DNA of 64,000 bases from Luteibacter sp. UNCMF331Sha3.1 (GTDB lineage: Bacteria; Pseudomonadota; Gammaproteobacteria; Xanthomonadales; Rhodanobacteraceae), in NCBI RefSeq assembly GCF_900109915.1, contig NZ_FOBU01000001.1, forward strand, positions 1,697,004 through 1,761,003, given 5' to 3'. Shown here piece after piece: positions 41,214 through 48,604 of this stretch. The notes beneath the pieces were generated by a model. It was not told where the DNA came from, made no database searches, and was given only the letters and a program-made list of their open reading frames with translations. Position numbers and translations under genes: made by a program. Each line of letters starts with the position of its first letter. Within the stretch, counting starts at the first letter, position 1.

Positions 41214-42314
41214 TCAACGAAACAGGTGCGGCACGAAACAACTGGTATTGCGCGTAATCGGATCCCCGTCTTCACGGATGCCGATGCCTGCGGGCTCGTC
41301 GCCCACGATCCATGACCCGACGAGCGCATGACGCCCCTCGAAGACCGGCAGCGGCGCCAGTGCCTGATACACGTGCAGCGGCATACCGTCGCCCGGGTCG
41401 CGCTCGCCGAGGATGGCGATACCCTGTCCCTCGCGGCCCCAGTACGGTTTGCGCACCGCGGCACCGGCGACGTCGGCGCGCACGCGGCTGGCGGGCAGCA
41501 GGTTCGGATGCCGGGGAAACCATTCCCATAGCAGGGGCAGGATCGCCTTGTTCGACAGCACCATCTTCCATGCGGGCTCGAGCCAGCGCGTGGCGGCATC
41601 GGGAATGTGCGTCGAGAAGGCTTCGCTGAGCAGCCACTCCCACGGATACAGCTTGAACAAGCGCTCGATCGGCCGATCGGCGAGATCGATGAACGTGCGG
41701 CCCGACCAGCCGATCTCCTCGATGTCGAGCGGCTCCACGTCGAGCCCGGCCTGGACGCAGGTGTCGAGCAGGTAGTCGGTGGTGACCCCGTCTTCGATGT
41801 TGTCGTAGCAGGCGGCGAAATGAATCCGGCTGCGACGGCCGAACGACGCCCAGCGGTCGATCAGTTTCTCGTGGATCGAGTTGAACTGATCCGCGCCGCC
41901 GGCGACCTCCTCCAGCCAGTACCACTGCACGACCGACGCTTCGAAAAGCGACGTCGGCGTGTCGGCGTTGTATTCCAGCAGCTTCGGCGCGCCCCGCCCG
42001 TCGAACGAGAGGTCCATTCGGCCATACAGCGACGGCTCGCGGTCGCGCCAGCTCCGTTCGATGAGCGCCGCCGCGTGCTCGTCGAGACCGAGGTCGCGAT
42101 AGCGCCCGCCGCGGATCACACGGTCGACGGCTTCGAGACAGAGCGCGTGCAGCTCGCCCGTCGCCCGTTCGAGCACGTCGATCTGCTGCTCGTCGAACAC
42201 GTAGCAGGCGTCTTCCCGCCAGTAGGCCTGGCCGTCGATGGTGTGGAAGTCGAAGCCGATGCGCTCGACGCTCGCGCGCCAGTCGGCCCTGGGCACGATC
42301 GATTCGCGGCGCAT
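41214..42314 (-). CDS. ygiC: Glutathionylspermidine-synthase-like ATP-grasp protein (YgiC/YjfC)
   Basis: A 366-residue protein of the glutathionylspermidine synthase family (C-terminal ATP-grasp domain without the amidase domain). Key motifs are LLEYNADTPTSLFEAS (about 110), the Y-D-N-I-E-D-G region, and KPYWGREGQGIAIL (about 290). Such proteins probably ligate a peptide or amine to a substrate; the E. coli homologues YgiC and YjfC have no proven product. ATG 42314 overlaps the stop of the YgiB-like gene (ATGA). It is the last gene of a three-gene operon. Confidence 0.9.
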   Translation of the reverse strand: MRRESIVPRADWRASVERIGFDFHTIDGQAYWREDACYVFDEQQIDVLERATGELHALCLEAVDRVIRGGRYRDLGLDEHAAALIERSWRDREPSLYGRMDLSFDGRGAPKLLEYNADTPTSLFEASVVQWYWLEEVAGGADQFNSIHEKLIDRWASFGRRSRIHFAACYDNIEDGVTTDYLLDTCVQAGLDVEPLDIEEIGWSGRTFIDLADRPIERLFKLYPWEWLLSEAFSTHIPDAATRWLEPAWKMVLSNKAILPLLWEWFPRHPNLLPASRVRADVAGAAVRKPYWGREGQGIAILGERDPGDGMPLHVYQALAPLPVFEGRHALVGSWIVGDEPAGIGIREDGDPITRNTSCFVPHLFR

Positions 42315-42805
42315 CAGCTGCCCCGCGCGGAAACGCGCCCGCTGGAGCCGAAGCCGCCACGTCGGCCGAAGTCGACGCTCGACGGCCCATGGCCCGGTAC
42401 GCCGCCGCCACGGAAGCTGCGCCCGGGGCCTGGGTCGCCGGCGAACGACCGGTCGCGCCAGTCGCTGCGGTACCACGGGCCGTAGTAGTGGTAGCCGCCG
42501 CCGCGATAGCCCGACGACGTCGCCTCGCGCGTGCATTGACCCGTCGCGTAATCCTGCTCGCAATCCTCCTGCGACGCATAACTGTTCCGCTGCACGTCCT
42601 TGCCGCCGAATGCAGCGATCCCCACGGCGGCGATGCCGAGCACGCCGACGACCACCGCGACGGAGCGCTTGCGCAGCAGGGGCTCCTTACGGGGATGGAA
42701 CGAGGGGTGGCGGTAGTCCTTCGACAGCGAGAAGCGCGCATCCTCCCGGGGGGCGTCCGTATCCTTCCGGATCGGGGACGGCAGGGACGGCTTGTCGTTC
42801 TTCAT
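42314..42805 (-). CDS. ygiB: YgiB/YjfM-like (DUF1190) protein
   Basis: A 163-residue protein. Residues 1-45 are charged; a hydrophobic helix (about 47-66, VAVVVGVLGIAAVGIAAFGG) anchors it. The short Y-A-S-Q-E-D-C-x-x-D-Y-x-x-G-Q-C motif (about 76-91) is the DUF1190 hallmark. The C-terminal 70 residues are glycine- and arginine-rich (GYRGGGYHYYG, RGGFGSSGR). It lies between yjfL- and ygiC-like genes as in E. coli, with ten bases before and a four-base overlap after. Confidence 0.8.
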   Translation of the reverse strand: MKNDKPSLPSPIRKDTDAPREDARFSLSKDYRHPSFHPRKEPLLRKRSVAVVVGVLGIAAVGIAAFGGKDVQRNSYASQEDCEQDYATGQCTREATSSGYRGGGYHYYGPWYRSDWRDRSFAGDPGPGRSFRGGGVPGHGPSSVDFGRRGGFGSSGRVSARGS

Positions 42806-42815
42806 GCCGGCGCCC

Positions 42816-43220
42816 TCAGTAGGTCATGGCGGCGGCGTTGATCGCGCCGACGCAGACCGCGACCACCGCGACGAAGAGCGCCACGGACCGCACGTCGTTC
42901 TCGATCTGGCCCCGGAGGTCGCGCACGACGAGCCTCAGCGCGGAATGCGTGAGCAGCTGCACTACCCACGCCACCAGTCCCCACACGGCGAGGTCCACGA
43001 GATTGACGCTGTGCGCGATGGCGCTGGCGAGCGGCTGGACGAATCCGATCGCTGCACCGCCGAGGCTGATCGCCGCGGCGAGGTTTCCATCGCGGATCAG
43101 TGCCATCTCGCGCTGCGGCGTGATCCAGATGTAGGTCACGACGAAGGCGAAGAAATACAGGATGCCCAGCGCGAGGTATGCGACGAACGCGGGCAGGGTG
43201 AACAGGTCCGATACGATCAC
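42816..43220 (-). CDS. yjfL: DUF350 membrane protein (YjfL-like)
   Basis: A 134-residue protein with four predicted helices (residues about 8-32, 46-70, 75-95 and 112-131) and a conserved GNLAAAISLGGAAIGF helix typical of DUF350. It is the first gene of the yjfL-ygiB-ygiC operon. The function is unknown. The promoter probably lies at 43256-43271. Confidence 0.8.
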   Translation of the reverse strand: MIVSDLFTLPAFVAYLALGILYFFAFVVTYIWITPQREMALIRDGNLAAAISLGGAAIGFVQPLASAIAHSVNLVDLAVWGLVAWVVQLLTHSALRLVVRDLRGQIENDVRSVALFVAVVAVCVGAINAAAMTY

Positions 43221-43255
43221 GAGGCTTCCCTGGAGCGCGGCTCCCCTTGGCCGCC

Positions 43256-43271
43256 TCGCAAATATATGCGA
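43256..43271 (-). promoter_or_regulatory. AT-rich palindrome, likely -10 or operator of the yjfL operon
   Basis: TCGCAAATATATGCGA has perfectly complementary outer 5-mers and an AT-rich centre. On the minus strand it reads TATATT, a plausible -10 box 36 bases before the yjfL start. It is an AT island within very GC-rich sequence, right beside the tandem array. Confidence 0.45.
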
Positions 43272-43281
43272 AGCGTGGCGA

Positions 43282-43549
43282 GGTTGCCCGCTGCCGCGGG
43301 ATCGCCAGCAGGCTGGCTTCCACCATGCCTGCCGAAAGCCGGAAGGTTGCCCGCTGCCGCGGGATCGCCAGCAGGCTGGCTCCCACCATGCCTGCCGAAG
43401 GCCGGAAGGTTGCCCGCTGCCGCGGGATCGCCAGCAGGCTGGCTCCCACCATGCATGCCGAAGGCCGGAAGGTTGCCCGCTGCCGCGGGATCGCCAGCGG
43501 GCGGGCTTCCACCTTGCCTACCGAAGGGTGGGAGCCAGCCTGCTGGCGA
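43282..43549. repeat. Four-copy 63-bp tandem repeat with REP cores, closed by an inverted copy
   Basis: Four units start at 43282, 43345, 43408 and 43471, so the period is exactly 63 bases. Each unit contains CCCGCTGCCGCGGG (a palindrome), then the class B core GCCAGCAGGCTGGC, then a 20-base spacer (CCATGCCTGCCGAAAGCCGG in unit 1). Units 1-3 differ at a few positions; unit 4 is more divergent (GCCAGCGGGCGGGC). An inverted class B copy closes the array at 43527-43549. It lies between the yjfL operon promoter and the S9 peptidase gene. The unit length is a multiple of three and leaves frames open, which creates spurious ORFs. Confidence 0.95.
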
Positions 43550-43563
43550 ACTCGCGACGGACG

Positions 43564-45666
43564 TTATTCGCCCAGACCCAGCTCGGTCGCGAAGAACGTC
43601 ATCGACAGCGCCGCGTTACCCACGCGCTGGCTGAAGGGGGCGCCGATACCGTGGCCCGCGTTCATGCGGGTCAGCAGCAGCACGGGCTGGCCCGAGGTGC
43701 TCGCATCCTGCAGGGCGGCGGCGAACTTGCGCGATTGCCACGGCGCCACGCGCGGATCGTTGGCGCCCGTGGTGAGCAGCACCGCCGGATACGACGTGCC
43801 CTTCTTCACGTTGTGCAGGGGCGAATACGCCAGCGTGGCCTTCGCCTGTTCCGGATCGACGACCGTGCCGTACTCGCTCACGTTGTACGGACCATTCGCG
43901 AACGCGGTCTCGTGGCGCGGCACGTCGTAGATGCCGACGGAACCGACGACGGCGCGGAACTGCTGCGGATGCTGCGTCAGCGCCGCACCCATCAGTAGGC
44001 CGCCGTTGCTGCCGCCGAGGATGCCGAGGTGTTTCGTGTCGGTCCACTTCGCATCGATCAACGCCTGCGATGCCGCGTAGAAATCGTCGAACACGTTCTG
44101 CTTGCGCAGCTTCTGGCCCTGCTCGTGCCACGCTTCGCCGAACTCGTTGCCACCGCGGATGTTCGCGTAGGCGAGCACGCCGCCGCGCTCGATCCACGCG
44201 AGATTCGGGCCGATGAAGCCCGGCGTGACGGGAATGCCGAAGCCGCCGTAGCTGTAGAGGATCGTCGGACGCTTGCCATTTGGCGTGACGCCGTCCATCG
44301 AGATCACCGTCACCGGGATCTTGCTGCCATCCTTCGAGGTGCCTTCGACACGGGTGACGCGCACCTTCGAATAATCCGCGGCGGGCTTCACTTCGAAGAT
44401 CGTCCGGATGGAGCCGTTGGCACCGTCGTATTCCGCCCAGCGTGTCGGTTGCGTCCAGCCCGCATAGGTGATCAGCGCCTTGCTCTGTCCCTTCTCGGCG
44501 GCGACGCCACCGATCGCCACGCCCGTTGCCGGCAGCGGCACGCGGCGAACGAACGCCGCCTTTCCGTCGTACTGGTCGGCCCACCAGTCGGGACCGGCGC
44601 TGCGCACGACCAGGAAACCATCGCCGAGCGCGGTCACGTGCTGGATCGCGCCCTTGCCTTCGGGGAGCACGTCGACCGGCTTGCCGTCGGCACCGATGGC
44701 GACGACCTTGCCGCGCGGCGCCCCGGCGAAGGTGACGACGAAGAGCCGGTCGCCGACCCAGCTCGCCGAGCGGGCGTCCGCTTTCTGATCGAGGACCTTG
44801 CGGAACGTGCCCTGGCCTTCGCGAACGAAGACGTCGGCGGGACCGCCGTCACCCTCGTTGGCAAGCAGGGCGGTCGACCTGCCGCCCTCGCTGTCGAGAA
44901 GGATGTATTCGGCGACGTGCGAATAGTCCTTGCCGAACACCGTCTTATCCTTCGCCGCCGGCTCGCCGATCGTGTGGTGCGCCAGATAGGCGTCGAACTC
45001 GCGCAGCGGTTTCGCCTTGCCCGGCGTCGCGAAGCGCGCGTAGGTCACGCCTTTCTCGTCGGCGTCCCACGCCAGCGCCTGTGGCGTGGTGCCGCCGCCC
45101 GCCCAGGGCAGTTCGTCGGCCAGCGGCTTGCCGGTCGTGGTGTCGAGGATGTGGATCGTCGTCAGCTCGCTGCCGCCTTCGGCCGTACCGTAGGCGAGGA
45201 AGCGACCGCTCGGTGACGGCCAGTAGGCAGTGATCGCGGTGTTGCCGTCGCCCTTGTTGAGATCGACGAGGGTGCGGGTGGCGCCATCCGGCCAGGCCTT
45301 CGCCACCAGTACAGGCTGCGGCTGCGGCGGTGTGTTCTCGAAATAGAACAGCGTGCCGCCAGCGAGCGTCGGTGACGATCGCGTGGTCGAGGTGATGGCC
45401 AGCTCGCGGATACGCGCGCTCAGTTCCTTGCCCAGCGGCATCGCGCCGATGGTTGCCTCGGTGTATGCGTTCTGCGCCTCGATCCACTTCGTGACCTCGG
45501 GCGCGGTGGGATTTTCCAGCCAGCGGTACGGATCCGTCACGGCCTGCCCGGCGAGCGTCTCCGACACCACGTGCTTCGGGGTGGCCGGCGGCGTGGTCGA
45601 GGCGGCATGGGCGCCGAAGGCGAGGAACAGGCTGACGGCGAGAAGGCGAGGAACGATGGCGCGCAT
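43564..45666 (-). CDS. Secreted prolyl oligopeptidase (S9A)
   Basis: A 700-residue protein starting MRAIVPRLLAVSLFLAFGAHAAS with a cleavable signal peptide. The beta-propeller (about 70-410) and catalytic alpha/beta domain have the family triad: Ser in GGSNGGLL (about 545), Asp in GANDPRV, His in NAGHGIG. The motif YSYGGFGIPVTP lies just before. It cleaves small peptides after proline, probably in the periplasm. A different start at 45741 would add a non-signal extension. It is divergent from another S9 peptidase gene at 45781. Confidence 0.93.
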   Translation of the reverse strand: MRAIVPRLLAVSLFLAFGAHAASTTPPATPKHVVSETLAGQAVTDPYRWLENPTAPEVTKWIEAQNAYTEATIGAMPLGKELSARIRELAITSTTRSSPTLAGGTLFYFENTPPQPQPVLVAKAWPDGATRTLVDLNKGDGNTAITAYWPSPSGRFLAYGTAEGGSELTTIHILDTTTGKPLADELPWAGGGTTPQALAWDADEKGVTYARFATPGKAKPLREFDAYLAHHTIGEPAAKDKTVFGKDYSHVAEYILLDSEGGRSTALLANEGDGGPADVFVREGQGTFRKVLDQKADARSASWVGDRLFVVTFAGAPRGKVVAIGADGKPVDVLPEGKGAIQHVTALGDGFLVVRSAGPDWWADQYDGKAAFVRRVPLPATGVAIGGVAAEKGQSKALITYAGWTQPTRWAEYDGANGSIRTIFEVKPAADYSKVRVTRVEGTSKDGSKIPVTVISMDGVTPNGKRPTILYSYGGFGIPVTPGFIGPNLAWIERGGVLAYANIRGGNEFGEAWHEQGQKLRKQNVFDDFYAASQALIDAKWTDTKHLGILGGSNGGLLMGAALTQHPQQFRAVVGSVGIYDVPRHETAFANGPYNVSEYGTVVDPEQAKATLAYSPLHNVKKGTSYPAVLLTTGANDPRVAPWQSRKFAAALQDASTSGQPVLLLTRMNAGHGIGAPFSQRVGNAALSMTFFATELGLGE

Positions 45667-45718
45667 GGGGTGGACTCCCGGGGAGGATGGCCGAGCGTAG
45701 CAAAGGGCCGCACCGGGC

Positions 45719-45737
45719 TGCAGGCTGGCTCCCACCA
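45719..45737. repeat. Partial class B repeat between the divergent S9 genes
   Basis: GCAGGCTGGCTCCCACC preserves only one half of the repeat. It lies in the short divergent interval of the two S9 peptidases, where a full hairpin would interfere with promoters. Confidence 0.7.
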
Positions 45738-45780
45738 ACAACCAGTATCCTTTCTCGATTCACCGCTGCCGGAACCCTCC

Positions 45781-48195
45781 ATGCGCGTCCTCGTCGCCGC
45801 CCTTCTCACCGTCCTCGCCGCCGCCCCGGCGCTTGCCGCGACGCCGCCGCTGGACATGGAAACGATCATGGCCGACCCGGACTGGATCGGGTCGCCGGTG
45901 GAAGACGCGTACTGGAGCGTCGACGGCGCGCAGGTCTACTACTCGCTCAAGCGCGACGGCAGCCCCGTGCGAGACCTCTGGCGCGCGGCGGCGGGTGGCG
46001 GTGCGCCCGAGCGCCTCGCTCCCGCGGCGGCCGTGCAGGCGGACGGCGCCGGAGCGGTGTTCGACCGCGATCATCGCCGCGCGGCATTCGTCCGGCACGG
46101 CGACGTGTTCCTGCGTGATCTCGCCAGCGGGGCCACGGTGCAGGTGACGCGCACCGCCGCGAAGGAAAGCGAGCCGCGCTTTTCGGCGGACGGCCGGCTG
46201 CTGACCTTCCGGGCCGACAAGGACTGGTTCGCCTATGCCGTGAACGGCGGTCCCGTCACCCAGGCCGCGGTGCTGGAAGAAAAGGACGATCCGAAGACGA
46301 AGCCCTCGGACGGCCTGAGCGACGAGCAGCAGTCGCTGTTCAAGACGCTGCGCGGTCTCCGCGCGGACGAGGACGCCATGGCTGCCGATGCCGACGCACT
46401 CGCGGCCGCCGATCCGGGCCGTATGCCGAAGCCATTCTGGCTCGGCAAGAACGTCGCGGTCGCCACGACATCGCTGTCGCCCGACGGTCGCTGGCTGCTG
46501 GTCGTCACGCAGGCGAAAGACGCCGATGCGGGCAAGATCGCGGATCTCACGCACTACGTCACCGATTCGGGTTACGCGGAGCCCGAGGCCACGCGCAGCT
46601 ACGTCGGCCGCAACGACCCCGCGCCGCAATCGCTGCGCCTGCTCGACCTGACGACGCATGCCAGCTACGACCTCGACACCGCGACCCTGCCGGGCATCGG
46701 CGACGACCCGCTGGCCGCGCTTCGTGCGAAGGCGGTCGCCGCGCTGCGCAAGGAGGGCAAGACCGATCGCGCGGATGCCCTGGCCGCTCCGAAGAAGCGG
46801 CCCGTCATCGTCAACGCGGAGTACAGCCCCGGCATCGTCTGGAGCGACGACGGCCACGAGGTCGCCGTGCAGCTGCGCGCGATCGACAACAAGGATCGCT
46901 GGATCGCCACGGTGGACTTCGACCGCCACGCGCTGGTGAGCCAGCACCGCCTCACCGACAAGGCCTGGATCAACTGGGACGGCAACGACTTCGGCTGGCT
47001 GCGCGACGGACGCACCCTGTGGTACCTGAGCGAAGAATCCGGCTACGCGCAGCTCTACGTGCGGCCTCGCGGTGGCAAGGCCACGGCGCTGACGAAGGGC
47101 GCGTTCGAAGTCGATCACCCGGTGCTCAGCCCGGACGGCACCCGCTTCTACGTGCGCACCAACAAGGTGGCGCCGTACAGTTACGACGTCTACAGCGTGC
47201 CCGTGCAGGGCGGCGAACTCACGCGCGTCACCACGTACGAAGGCCTCGACGACTTCGCCCTGTCGCCGGACGGCCGCCGTCTCGCCGTGCTGCATTCGTC
47301 GTCGTACGTCCCGTCGCAGCTCGCCACGATCGGCGTGGACGGGTCGGACGCCCGCGACCTGACCGATACGCGCAAGCCGGGATTCAAGGCGCGCGAATGG
47401 ATCGCACCGACGATCGTGCCGGTGCCGTCGCAGCACGGCGCGGGAAGGATCTGGGCGAAGTTCTACGGCCCGGCGGATGCCGCGGCCGCCGCGTCGCGAC
47501 CGGCCGTGATCTTCGTCCATGGCGCGGGCTACCTGCAGAACGTGCACCTGTCGTACCCGGCGTATTTCCGCGAGCAGATGTTCCACAACCTGCTGGTGCA
47601 GCGCGGTTACGTGGTGCTCGACATGGACTACCGCGCATCCAGGGGCTACGGCCGCGACTGGCGCACGGCGATCTACCGGCAGATGGGCCACCCCGAACTC
47701 GACGACCTGCTCGACGGCAAGGCGTGGCTGGTGAAGGAGCATGGCGTCGACCCGAAGCGCGTCGGCATCTATGGCGGCAGCTACGGCGGCTTCATGACGC
47801 TGATGGCCTTGCTGCGCACGCCCGGCGAATTCGCGGCCGGTGCCGCCCTGCGCCCGGTGACGGACTGGACCAGCTACAACCACGAGTACACGTCGAACAT
47901 CCTCAACGATCCCCAGATCGATCCGGAGGCGTACAAGGTGAGTTCGCCGATCCAGTACGCCGAGGCGCTCGCCGACCCGCTGCTGATCGAGCACGGCCTG
48001 ATCGACGACAACGTGCTCGCCAGCGATTCCATCCGCCTGTACCAGCGCTTCATCGAGCTGCACAAGAAGAACTTCTGGATGTCGCTCTATCCGCTGGAGC
48101 GCCATTCGTTCGTGCACGCGGACTCGTGGTACGACGAATACCGCCGCATCGACGAACTCTTCCGCGACAGGCTGGAACCCGCCGCCGCGAAGTAA
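45781..48195 (+). CDS. Secreted S9 peptidase, dipeptidyl-peptidase IV-like
   Basis: An 804-residue protein starting MRVLVAALLTVLAAAPALAATP with a signal peptide. The propeller (about 40-560) contains WD-like and PD40-like strands (LSPDGRWLLVVT, LSPDGTRFYVRT, LSPDGRRLAVLH). The catalytic domain has the Ser in GIYGGSYGGFM (about 665), Asp in IDDNVL and His in ERHSFVH. Together with the neighbouring prolyl oligopeptidase it could digest proline-containing peptides outside the inner membrane. It is followed by a repeat and the kdp operon. Confidence 0.93.
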   Translation: MRVLVAALLTVLAAAPALAATPPLDMETIMADPDWIGSPVEDAYWSVDGAQVYYSLKRDGSPVRDLWRAAAGGGAPERLAPAAAVQADGAGAVFDRDHRRAAFVRHGDVFLRDLASGATVQVTRTAAKESEPRFSADGRLLTFRADKDWFAYAVNGGPVTQAAVLEEKDDPKTKPSDGLSDEQQSLFKTLRGLRADEDAMAADADALAAADPGRMPKPFWLGKNVAVATTSLSPDGRWLLVVTQAKDADAGKIADLTHYVTDSGYAEPEATRSYVGRNDPAPQSLRLLDLTTHASYDLDTATLPGIGDDPLAALRAKAVAALRKEGKTDRADALAAPKKRPVIVNAEYSPGIVWSDDGHEVAVQLRAIDNKDRWIATVDFDRHALVSQHRLTDKAWINWDGNDFGWLRDGRTLWYLSEESGYAQLYVRPRGGKATALTKGAFEVDHPVLSPDGTRFYVRTNKVAPYSYDVYSVPVQGGELTRVTTYEGLDDFALSPDGRRLAVLHSSSYVPSQLATIGVDGSDARDLTDTRKPGFKAREWIAPTIVPVPSQHGAGRIWAKFYGPADAAAAASRPAVIFVHGAGYLQNVHLSYPAYFREQMFHNLLVQRGYVVLDMDYRASRGYGRDWRTAIYRQMGHPELDDLLDGKAWLVKEHGVDPKRVGIYGGSYGGFMTLMALLRTPGEFAAGAALRPVTDWTSYNHEYTSNILNDPQIDPEAYKVSSPIQYAEALADPLLIEHGLIDDNVLASDSIRLYQRFIELHKKNFWMSLYPLERHSFVHADSWYDEYRRIDELFRDRLEPAAAK

Positions 48196-48216
48196 CACCG
48201 GGTGTAGCCGCCGTGG

Positions 48217-48269
48217 ATACCGGCTTACGCCGGTATGACGAAAGCTCGTCGCCCCGGCGTACGCCGGGG
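48217..48269. repeat. Pair of CGG-type palindromes before the kdp operon
   Basis: ATACCGGCTTACGCCGGTAT (48217-48236) and CCCCGGCGTACGCCGGGG (48252-48269) are perfect or near-perfect palindromes. They belong to a different repeat family (ACCGGC-N-GCCGGT type) from the GTGGGAGC elements. They lie 20 bases after the S9 stop and probably terminate it. Confidence 0.8.
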
Positions 48270-48412
48270 CCCACGGCGAGGCGATCGGTCTTCGCGACAC
48301 GGCCTCCCACCAGAGAATTTACGCAAACGTTACGCCCCCGCCCCGCCGCGATACGCCGTAAATATCGCGTAAGGCGAACAATGCGCGCCGTTACCCCCGA
48401 CGGAACGCTCCC

Positions 48413-48502
48413 GTGGAATTCCTGTACGTCCTCCTCCTCGTCGTCCTCACGGCACTGACGATCGGCTTCCTCATGATCTGCGACCGGCTCGGTCGTCGCT
48501 GA
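48413..48502 (+). CDS. 29-residue membrane microprotein at the head of the kdp operon
   Basis: GTG-started ORF encoding MEFLYVLLLVVLTALTIG followed by F-L-M-I-C-D-R-L-G-R-R. A single helix (about residues 3-24) ends in a cationic tail, the topology of an inner-membrane microprotein. It lies nine bases before kdpF. Similar short ORFs precede kdpF in some proteobacteria (recalled, not checked). It may be a further small subunit of the Kdp complex. Confidence 0.6.
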   Translation: MEFLYVLLLVVLTALTIGFLMICDRLGRR

Positions 48503-48511
48503 GGCATCGCC

Positions 48512-48604
48512 ATGACCCTTTCCTATGTGATCGCCGCGATCGTCGCGGCCCTGCTCGCGGGTTATCTCTGCGTGGCCCTCCTCAAGCCGGAGTGGTTCGA
48601 ATGA
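48512..48604 (+). CDS. kdpF: Potassium-transporting ATPase small subunit KdpF
   Basis: A 30-residue single-helix protein (MTLSYVIAAIVAALLAGYLCV, then ALLKPEWFE). The C-terminal L-x-x-P-E-x-F motif is characteristic of KdpF, which stabilises the KdpABC complex. Its TGA overlaps the kdpA ATG (ATGA), so the two are translationally coupled. Confidence 0.9.
   Translation: MTLSYVIAAIVAALLAGYLCVALLKPEWFE

Noticed and set aside
43282-43549. Possible CRISPR array
   Set aside because: The 63-base units are joined directly with no unique spacers, and no cas gene is present.
43162-43998. Open frames running through the tandem repeats on both strands
   Set aside because: They stay open only because the 63-base unit is a multiple of three; the repeated peptide has no start signal and no domain.
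48270-48412. KdpE-binding site before the kdp operon
   Set aside because: There are TTTACGCAAACGTTACG-like stretches, but nothing close enough to the E. coli T-rich site to claim.
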